NCBI RefSeq assembly: GCF_958298935.1 | Contig: NC_084927.1 | Location: 38,320,501-38,384,500 of the forward strand | Origin: Phragmites australis | Taxonomy: Eukaryota > Streptophyta > Magnoliopsida > Poales > Poaceae | Length of the DNA: 64,000 nucleotides | Reading direction: 5' to 3' | In this document: positions 56,606 to 64,000 of the stretch, piece by piece | Position numbering within the stretch: the first letter of the stretch is position 1 | Layout: each line of letters opens with the position of its first letter | Translations under genes and position numbers: made by a program | The notes under the pieces: model-generated | The model's input: the letters and a program-made list of their open reading frames with translations, nothing else | The model's database searches: none | What the model was told of the DNA's origin: nothing

Positions 56606-57217
56606 ATGGATCTGCATTACGGCGCCCGGGTGGGGAACGCGGTGGCTGTCGGCGAGGCGGCCTACATTGCCGGCGCCGGGGCCGGGGCGGGAATGGTGGA
56701 CGTCGTGACGCGCGAGGCGGCGGCGCAGGCGCTGGGCACCGTGGTGCAGCTCCACTTCGACAAGACGGTGGAGAAGAAGCGCGCCGCCGACGCGCAGAAG
56801 CAGGAGCTCTGGCGCCTCTTCCTCGCCTTCTTCCTCTTCCTCGCCCTCGTCCTCTCCGCCGTCGCGGGCTCCCCTCCGGCCCGCCTCCAGTGCCGCCACC
56901 TCTGGGCGCCCGCGGGGCTCCTCTCCCTCGCGCACCTCGCCTTCTACGCTGCCGTCGCGCACCACCTCCGCTGCCTCAACGGGTTCCGCTACCAGCGCCG
57001 CTGCCACAAGCTCACGCTGGCGCTGGCCGCCGACAGGCTGCGGATGCTCAAGTCCGGGGGAGACGTGGTGGCCGCCGCCGACGTGGAGGTGTCGTACCAG
57101 GAGCCGCCCGAGAGCTACCTCGCCAAGTTCAAGCGTAGCTGGGCCATCCACTTCGCCTTCCTCATCACCACCTTCGCATTCTCCGTCGCCGCGGCAGTCG
57201 CGATCCTCTGCTTCTAG
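56606..57217 (+). CDS. Intronless plant membrane protein of unknown function, 203 residues
   Basis: The start at 56606 is the first ATG after a CT-rich leader. One exon, strongly GC-rich at third positions, with no internal stop, as in many grass intronless genes. Residues 1-50 are Ala/Gly/Val-rich. Residues 51-66 (FDKTVEKKRAADAQKQ) are charged. Hydrophobic segments are at about 71-88 (LFLAFFLFLALVLSAVAG), 103-120 and 181-203 (IHFAFLITTFAFSVAAAV then AILCF), suggesting three membrane spans with the C-terminus buried. Cys/Arg-rich parts (QCRHLW, RRCHKL) lie between. EVSYQEPPESYLAKFKRSW precedes the last span. I do not recognise a named family. It is convergent with the J-protein gene 640 bases downstream. 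The opposite-strand frame of 188 codons is a shadow. Confidence 0.8.
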   Translation: MDLHYGARVGNAVAVGEAAYIAGAGAGAGMVDVVTREAAAQALGTVVQLHFDKTVEKKRAADAQKQELWRLFLAFFLFLALVLSAVAGSPPARLQCRHLWAPAGLLSLAHLAFYAAVAHHLRCLNGFRYQRRCHKLTLALAADRLRMLKSGGDVVAAADVEVSYQEPPESYLAKFKRSWAIHFAFLITTFAFSVAAAVAILCF

Positions 57218-57857
57218 ATAGCTGCCACTACTGTTCCGATTCCGATTAGTTGTGTTTAATTTAATTTACCTGCCATCAGCTCGGATCTCTAGGACATGAG
57301 ATTGAGGTATTGCTAATGATGTACAAGGAGATGGACTAGAGGCTAATTAGGCTTGTTACTTGTGTTTCAGAATCTTCTTAATTACGTACTAGATGCTGTA
57401 GCCCTTCTGTCAGTGAGAACGAGAGGTCGATTTGTGCTGTAGCATCTCTTCCCTTCCTATTTGCTTGCTGTACTGGTATAATATAATCACCCGTACTTTG
57501 TACTTTGGAGTAAAGCTGTGACAAAATCTTGGTGTCAATCATGGCGCAACATCACATCAAATTTCAGGGAAAACACACAGATAAACTACACCCATCCGAT
57601 TTAGAGGTTCGCCTCATTGTGTCAAACAAGTTCCTTTTATTCCCCCTTTCAGAATTTGATAAAATCAAATGCTACATTTGATGCTAGTATACAAGTTACA
57701 ACACAGCATCCTTCCATGTCGAAAAATGGCTCAAATGAAATCTGAAATAAAAGAACCTTCCACCAACGCATCGATCAAAGCTTTCAACTCCTGAGCCTTG
57801 CGAAACTGATACTAGATGATACAAGTGACAGCCTCCAGTGACTGCAGAGCCACGATA
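57218..57857. other. Convergent 3' UTRs of the membrane-protein and J-protein genes
   Basis: Non-coding. An ATAATATAATC phrase at about 57477-57487 is a plausible polyadenylation signal for the plus-strand gene. The rest holds the minus-strand gene's 3' UTR. Confidence 0.5.
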
Positions 57858-60800
57858 CTAAGCAGCCTTGAGGACACTGCAGAGTGAGTTATATGCATTC
57901 ACGCATAGCTTAAACTTTTCCTCGGCCACGGCCTGCGCACATAAGTAAAACATGCAGTATATATCCTTTTATTAGCATCTGTGACTTTGCATATTCATTT
58001 GCCAACGGAAAACGAACTGACAGAATCACTGCATCAAGTTCTGCCGTATGCTGCTGTTTAATCCCAAGAACTGAACTAGACACCCACCTGTGAAGAGCCC
58101 GGGTGCCTGTCAGGGTGCCACCGTAGAGCAGATGCCCGAAAACTGCACCATACAGGTAATTCAGGCGAGTGGGGCAGAAATTATGCATCCATACAAAATT
58201 TGAGAAACCACAAGAAGAAGACAACTTACGCGGTTTTAACATCATCTAGAGTTAGTGGACCACATGATTGTAATCCAAGGATGACCCTGTGGGCATGTGA
58301 ACCAACGCTGGTTTTTTCGTTGGTGTCATCCTTGCTTTCATCTTCGCTGTCGCTTGGAATTTTTTCTCTGCGTGATTCACCGCTCCATCTAAATCTGAAC
58401 GATTTGTCTCTGAGGCGAAAACTTTCCCATGATATATGTGACCAAGTAAAATCATGACGCGCACCAAAGATGGCTTCAAAGATATCGTCAGGGTGCACAT
58501 AATGGTCCTCATGGAAGAAATTGCAGAACCTGGCCTTGTCCTTTTTACCTGCAAAAGGGAAATGCTTGTCTAAGTGCCATCTTTTACAATGTGGTAACTA
58601 AGTGAAGTGATTTAGATGGCCAAAGGTACAATCCAAGGTATATAATCAATAACTCATGGAAGCTCAACATGTCATTGCTACTAAACAGCATCATAAGTTG
58701 CCAGATTAACACAGACAATAGAATGTACTAGCATATGACCAGTTATAGCAGCAGTTTTAGGCAGTATATCCCCTCAGCATTCCCATGCTAGCAGATCATA
58801 CACCAATACGCACATAAATGCAGAAAAAAAGATGTAGAGGCCACCCAGATTCATTAGTGCGCTACACGTTACAACAACAACAAAGCCTTTGTCCCAAGCA
58901 AGTTGGGGTAGGCTACATGTTACTACATAATAATTCAAAAATGCTCAAAAACCACACGAATAGCTCCAAGGAAGCAAAGCATCAGAAGTAAAATGCATAC
59001 TCTGTGCTAGAGCTTAGAGAAACATACTCTTTCTGTGATTGTGTACTCCTTGTCGAAACTTCCATGAACAGTGAGTATGATGTCCTTTATTAAAGGTTTT
59101 GAATCGTGGAATTTGATGAGAATTAGCAAAGTTGCCTGTACTTCCATCCTGGAGGGAACACAGGTATATTACGTGTTTCAGATGTTATAAAGGATGGCAG
59201 ATATTTTCTTTTTTGCCAACTCATATCCTTACATACACACACACTATTGCCTTCTTTGAAGAGTGAAAACAGATAATTTATCCCAGGAAAAGGAAGGAAA
59301 AAAAAAAAAACAGTTCGAATGATAACCAAAGTAGAAAACTTCACCTGCAAATGAGGCGAGGGCTTTCCAAAAAGAAGATAATCTTTTAGGGCCTTCTTTG
59401 CTTCTGCCCGGTTTTGGCGAACAACATACCTCTCATAATTCTGTTGACAAGTTATTGGTCAGAAGAATCACCTCACTGCAGGCATAAGATCGTGAAAAAT
59501 GGAAGTTTCTTGCATAGGTTAGCAGCACTCAGAACCACAACCAATGCCATACATGTAACTAAAACTTTGGCATAAGATAACAATGGATATCATGGATGAG
59601 ATAAACAATAAGCTGGTTGAGCAAGTATTGCACTACAAGACAACTATACCTGCAGTTTTGTTTTAGCCAATGATAAAAAATTATTTGGCTACTAAACAAG
59701 CAATAGTGAAACAAATGCACAGCTAACACTGTGAAGATCAATACTCTAGGTTGACTCAATATGTTTTAAGAAGGAATATCAGATCGTGGCATCCAACTGT
59801 AAGACATCATTTCTAGAAACTAGAGACCACAACGACTTCCCATTTCCCATATAGATAGAAACTGGTGTTTAAGTTTACATCCAAACACATTACACAACCA
59901 AAAAACACATAGAAAGAGACTATACTCTAAAGCTGCTGCATACCAAAACACGTGGTATCATATAATCCTATATAATATATATCCCACAATATTTGAGGTA
60001 ACAATAAATATAACTAAATGCTCTAATTAAATGTATGGACGTGGAAGAATCCTAGGGGAAAAGGTCTAGTTGATTGAATACATCTTAGTCCCATCCCTTA
60101 CAGTGCACTATCTTATCATAATCGAGCACTGTTACTGTGAATGCTAGTTCTTTTCTTGCATCAGACAACAAGGTAAATTGCTATTCTGTGGTTTGAGAAT
60201 TCTACATTGATCAGGGTTCAGAGCTGATAAATCTTAATAGAGGGAGGCATCGAAGCATACCTTGGATGCCTTCCGTGATCCTTTTTCATTCTGAGTAGTG
60301 TTTCAGCAACAGAAAACTTATGTTAGCATGTAAACTATACAATGTGAACGAAAATGGGGGGAGAAAAATGAAGTTAGTAAATGATACACATCATCCTATC
60401 AAGACAAATAGAGGAAAGTAGCTATAGCCAAATAGCATATGAAGGAATGTCTCATATGTGAAATAAGTGTCAAATGAGATGGTAACCGAAATCCAGATGT
60501 AACAAGTCGAATGGCTGAGGGCAAGCCAGAAATGTACGTGTAAATGATGGAGGTTCATGGTTCATGCTTAGTATAACACATGAAGCATAATCAATAGTGA
60601 CGTGTCTGGTTCGGAATTGGAGTTTTGGCATTTGAAATGTTCTGTTATGTTTTTAAGCATCGTGTGCAGTAGGCATATGCTTGGTTTCCGAATAAATTTT
60701 TTTGTCTTGCGGAACAGGCATGTACGTAAGCAACAGTTGTGTGTACCAAACTTGAACAAGTAGTGCATTTGTGCACATTTGGCACATTGATCTTTGAACA

Positions 60801-61065
60801 AACCCAATTTATAAACAATCAAGTATGCTCCTACCCCAGCATTGTATGGCATATAGTTATCCTTGCCTAACAAAATCAAGATTCTCAAACAGAGAGGAAT
60901 AGAGAGAAGGAAGAAAGGGCGGACCTTGCAAGTATCCCACTTGGTCTTCCACTTTGCGAGCGAAATGGGCGTGGAGTGGAAGGACGACGCGGCGAGGCGC
61001 GTGGGGTCGCCGAGGTGGTTCCTTACAACTGGCAGGCTCTTCATCCATGGGGCGGCGGCCTGCAT
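57858..61065 (-). CDS. J-domain (DnaJ-like) protein with C-terminal J domain
   Basis: Hsp70 co-chaperone type protein, 278 residues from seven exons: 61065-60925, 60290-60261, 59440-59345, 59148-59028, 58548-58230, 58142-58088, 57932-57858, all with GT-AG borders and consistent phase. The N-terminus MQAAAPWMKSLPVVRNHLGD then PTRLAASSFHSTPISLAKWK is Arg/Ser/Ala-rich with few acids, so mitochondrial import is likely. The middle has NYERYVVRQNRAEAKKALKD and the conserved block HPDDIFEAIFGARHDFTWSH then ISWESFRLRDKSFRFRWS. An acidic linker (SDSEDESKDDTNE) follows. The last 60 or so residues form the J domain: LGLQSCGPLTLDDVKTAFRA, then SALRWHPDRHPGSSQ with the HPD motif, then AEEKFKLCVNAYNSL. Plant proteins of this layout are annotated only as DnaJ-superfamily; the partner Hsp70 is unknown. 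The 5' end is shown by the first ATG; a longer leader is possible. Confidence 0.85.
58870..58922. mobile_element. SINE-like fragment in a J-protein intron
   Basis: CAACAACAACAAAGCCTTT, then GTCCCAAGCAAGTTGGGGTA: the phrase found at the 3' end of a common plant SINE family (Au-like) in reverse orientation, with the (TTG)n tail as (CAA)n here. A weaker relative (AAGCAAGTTGGGGTAGA) lies at 37423-37440. Only the end is present. Confidence 0.5.
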
Positions 61066-61533
61066 AGTCTAGTCTGTCCCTCACCTTATGCCCGGTGGCC
61101 GAGCGAGTCTTGCTCACCTCACCTTATGCCTTGCGCACAAGCAACCGGAGGCTTTCTCTTCTCGCCGCCTATCCCTGGGATCGCGGCCTCCGTTGAAATT
61201 TTTAGGCATCGCGGATCGCGCGAGTCCGCATCTTTCCTCGCTCGCCTTCTCCGCTTTGTCCTCCCTCTCGCCGGCCGCCGGTCTTTGGTCGATCCGTACC
61301 TCCTCTCCCAGCCTTGTTTGGATTGGATGGCGCACGGGAACGGGGAGGGGAGGGGAGGGGAATCGATCCAACCGGACCGGACCGAACCGAATGGGTAGGT
61401 TGGTTGGATTAGGTTAGGCCCATGTTTTTTTTTCCCTTTTTTGAGACGGGTTAGGCCCATGTTCTAGGCGAATATGGTCCACGTGCAAGGGTTGGGAAGG
61501 CCCGTCTGTAAACCTTATTCTTATCCCGTGTAA
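61066..61533. other. Upstream region of the J-protein gene
   Basis: GC-rich up to about 61400, then a plain intergenic stretch. Open frames on both strands reflect composition. No TATA box that I would defend; the gene may use a TATA-less promoter. Confidence 0.4.
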
Positions 61534-61822
61534 GTGTGTGTTTGATAGGGTTTTAGATTCTTTTCTAGACATTTTAGTTCTAATTTTTATTGAAAATGTT
61601 TCTCTGATGAGTTAGAATCATTTTATGTAATTATTTAGCTAGTCAAATAGATGCTGATTATCGAGAGATAATGATATTTGTAATTAAGAAGGAAGTGATT
61701 CAGAACCGTGACAATCTATATTTTACTTATTTCTCCCTCACAGTGTAAAATAGAGAAATATTTCTCTTGTTTTAAATTGGAATCACTTGCCAAAAGAAAT
61801 ATTTCTTATTACCAAACACACG
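61534..61822. mobile_element. Short MITE with GTGTGTTTG ends
   Basis: About 289 bp. The left end is GTGTGTGTTTGATAGGG and the right end, on the other strand, GCGTGTGTTTGGTAATAAG. The interior is AT-rich and non-coding with partly self-complementary parts (GATTATCGAGAGATAATGA). No convincing target duplication, so superfamily is not assigned. Confidence 0.5.
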
Positions 61823-62592
61823 CTGAGCCTACACTGTCGGGGGCCTCTTTATTCTAGATTGATAGTACAACTGAGGGAGAGGTCGCCTTATTCATTTTTG
61901 TTTCCTTATGCATGAAGGGTCCATTTCTTTCCATTGCGACGTTGTCCGCCACTTTTGAGAAGGAATCAAAAGGTGCCTAACAACAATGCAATGCGTTCAT
62001 CCGCCAAACATTTTGTTTCCAACCTCGAAATGGTCCCTTTTTTCAGACTGGCTGACACGTGCAATAGAAGAGTCTCTGAGCATCCAACGCATGTACAATG
62101 GCCCCTTTTTTCTCGTCTCCAGAGTGCAGCGTGTGTTTTCGGAAATTTGGCGGCCGGGAGAAAAGAAGATGTGGATGCGATGACAAAAGGGATCACACCA
62201 GCGCTAGCTAAATCATATCATCACTCTTTTCTTCCCATTAAGATAGAAGAAAGAAATCATATCATATCATCTCGAGTTCGTAAAGAGACGGGTACGGCTA
62301 GGAGGACACGTCGTGCATAATATGCGAGGTGCAAAAGACCATGGATGTATGTGAGATATATTGGTGTTGAGTTTCTTCTTCTTCCTCTTTGGTCCTATCC
62401 TATTCGCAAACATTTTCTGTTTGCCTTGGGAGGTGCTTCCGTTTCCATCGCTGTGTGAAACTGCTCCCAGCCATGAATTAACGCGACTCGAAACGGGCAC
62501 CTCCATCGATGATGGACGCGATAACTGATCACTAGCTAGTTGCATTATGTTCGCTTTCGTCTTTTTTTTATCGAACCTGATGTGTGGATCGC
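61823..62592. other. Intergenic, no feature supported
   Basis: Overlapping open frames (61934-62320 plus, 61966-62196 minus and others) show no domain, and the plus frame is disrupted if shifted by splice signals. Nothing else seen. Confidence 0.4.
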
Positions 62593-62757
62593 ATTCGATC
62601 GTATGCTTCCGCGAGCTCTTAGGCTTGTGTCCTCTTCAGTTCTCATTCGATTTGATTGGTAAAACTTCCCATCCGATTCGATCGTATGCTTCCGCGAGCT
62701 CTTAGCTTGTGTCCTCTTCAGTTCTCTTTGGATTTGATTGGTAAAACTTCCCATCCG
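62593..62757. repeat. 83-bp tandem duplication
   Basis: Two units starting at 62593 and 62676, each ATTCGATCGTATGCTTCCGC to AAAACTTCCCATCCG. They differ by a 2-base gap (TTAGGCTTG against TTAGCTTG region) and a few substitutions. Non-coding. Confidence 0.9.
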
Positions 62758-63600
62758 ATTCGGTCAGGTCACTAGCTCACCTCAGCTCAGGTACCTGCAA
62801 GCATGCGATCGATCGGTGATGCTGTTCAGAGTGCAGCGAGGCACCTGGCTACCTGGATTTCGCAAAGGCTGAAAGCTGCTTTGGTTGAGCACCTTGCTCA
62901 GTTGATGCGTCCAGCTCAATTCGGCAGACAGCGATTGAGAGGAGGCTTGCCTAAACCTGAAAGAAAGCAAAAGCATCGACGATAGCACAGCTCGCGTCGG
63001 ACGATCGATGCAACATCCATGTGGACATGCATGTTGAATAACGCCACTCATCATCGTGGACATAACAGTTACCTGAACTATGTATATAGCTGACAGGTTT
63101 CGCGACACTTGAGACTTTTTTTTAAGCTCGGCGGTTTTTGCTCATTGTCATGATGGTGTATTTAACATGGGAGGTCATAATTTTAAAAGGGATATTTGTA
63201 TAATAAATGATAGAATATGATCATAAAAATGTTATGTGCTAATCTGGCATCGCGAGTGTCATAGATTAGGACCCAACGCTCCGTCGATTTTCCCGTTATC
63301 CACTAGCTAAATGTAGCACGTGAACGGCTAACGATAGTTTAACCCCTCTACACCATTTGTGTGCACAGGTGGACAACGACCAAGCTGTTTGGAATAAGTC
63401 GTGGTTGCACACCCTCAAGAACAATATTATAGGACTGTTGGTTCACACTTAAAAGTTCATAACATGTGATTTTAGGCCAACTAGATCAATAGATACCTCA
63501 ACCGTACTCTTTATGTGGTGGTAGTTCTGAATTGATACGAGTCTCCTGTGCAAAACAGTGAGAGGTTCTCCATAATAAATATGGATAGTCATAGCGTATC
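62758..63600. other. Intergenic, no feature supported
   Basis: Small overlapping frames at 62782-63108 on both strands. Palindromic CGATCGATCG-type phrases near 62810 and 63003. No domain, RNA gene or element ends recognised. Confidence 0.4.
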
Positions 63601-64000
63601 TGCTAAACAAACGTACATCTAATAAAATAACTACTTAAATGTATATATGATACACAACTAATTACGCATCTCGATAAATAATAAATACACTAACCAAAGT
63701 GATTGAGCTAATTAATCAAATTAGTTATGTTAAACTAATTACTCCGATTAATTATATAACTCTAATAACTCTGATTAAATTATGTAAATACTCTAATTAT
63801 ACTGATTATTGACATACATATAATTATATTAAGAAAATAATCTAATTACACTAGTAATTAAACTAAGTTAATAATATAATTACACTAATTAATTAAATTC
63901 ATATAATCAAACTATTCAAATAATCTAAATACTCTAATTTATCACTTAATATAATTTAACAGATTAATCAGTCTACTCACTCTAAGTACTACTACTAATT
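63601..64000. repeat. AT-rich degenerate repeat built on CTAATTA
   Basis: Dozens of variants of CTAATTA, CTCTAATTA and TTAATTAA at irregular 10-20 base spacing, running to the window edge. It looks like a decayed AT-rich simple or satellite-like repeat. It may continue beyond the window. Confidence 0.6.

Noticed and set aside
56585..57151. 188-codon minus-strand frame
   Set aside because: Exact shadow of the membrane-protein gene on the plus strand, low-complexity in Glu/Gly/Arg.
61088..61460. Overlapping frames of 85-140 codons upstream of the J-protein gene
   Set aside because: GC-rich promoter-side DNA, all frames open on both strands, no domain.
1..64000. CRISPR arrays, rRNA, tRNA, bacterial operons
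   Set aside because: No regular spacer-repeat array, no rRNA-like sequence and no clear tRNA cloverleaf was found by reading; the DNA is eukaryotic.

Overview
This is plant nuclear DNA, almost certainly from a grass (Poaceae). The host genes have short exons with GT-AG introns. One protein-coding gene is GC-rich and intronless in the grass manner. The rest is AT-rich sequence packed with nested LTR retrotransposons, CACTA, hAT, Stowaway, Harbinger-type and Helitron-like elements. No rRNA, tRNA or CRISPR array was seen. Species cannot be fixed from the sequence alone.

Host genes I can support: a small two-exon gene of unknown function (3873-4351, minus); a second small two-exon gene of unknown function (36067-36633, minus); cytosolic-type soluble inorganic pyrophosphatase (37658-40561, minus, 8 coding exons plus a leader exon); an intronless 203-residue membrane protein (56606-57217, plus); and a J-domain protein with a C-terminal HPD motif (57858-61065, minus, 7 exons). 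Around 45.5-47.1 kb lies a partial duplicate of the pyrophosphatase 5' end and of the promoter of the 36-kb gene, without their coding exons. Two damaged copies of another tiny two-exon gene sit at 17.5 kb (plus) and 31.5 kb (minus).

Layout. 0-4.6 kb: gene-poor DNA and the first small gene. 4.6-6.7 kb: unassigned sequence interrupted by a hAT-like element. 6.7-35.8 kb: a large mosaic in which the same segments recur in both orientations. A gypsy-type element (LTRs at 7254-7796 and 22805-23347, plus a 3' remnant ending at 13057), a recurrent segment here called S (S1, S2, S3), a CACTA element with a decayed TNP2-type transposase, and Helitron-like ends are arranged as inverted duplications. 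The main pair is 14.04-21.65 kb against 35.76-25.34 kb. 35.8-47.2 kb: a more gene-rich island. 48.2-55.7 kb: a decayed copia element on the minus strand with two LTR copies, split by a gypsy solo LTR (52458-53901). 55.8-61.1 kb: a foldback element, then the membrane-protein and J-protein genes. 61.1-64 kb: intergenic DNA with a MITE, an 83-bp tandem duplication and a very AT-rich end.

The host genes do not form a pathway. The most unusual parts are the inverted-duplication mosaic, an antisense multi-exon gene inside a gypsy element with its own TATA-like box, a TBC-domain gene fragment inside the Helitron-like body, and a dispersed set of tiny two-exon genes. All alignments here were made by eye, so segment limits are approximate to tens of bases unless a terminal motif fixes them.
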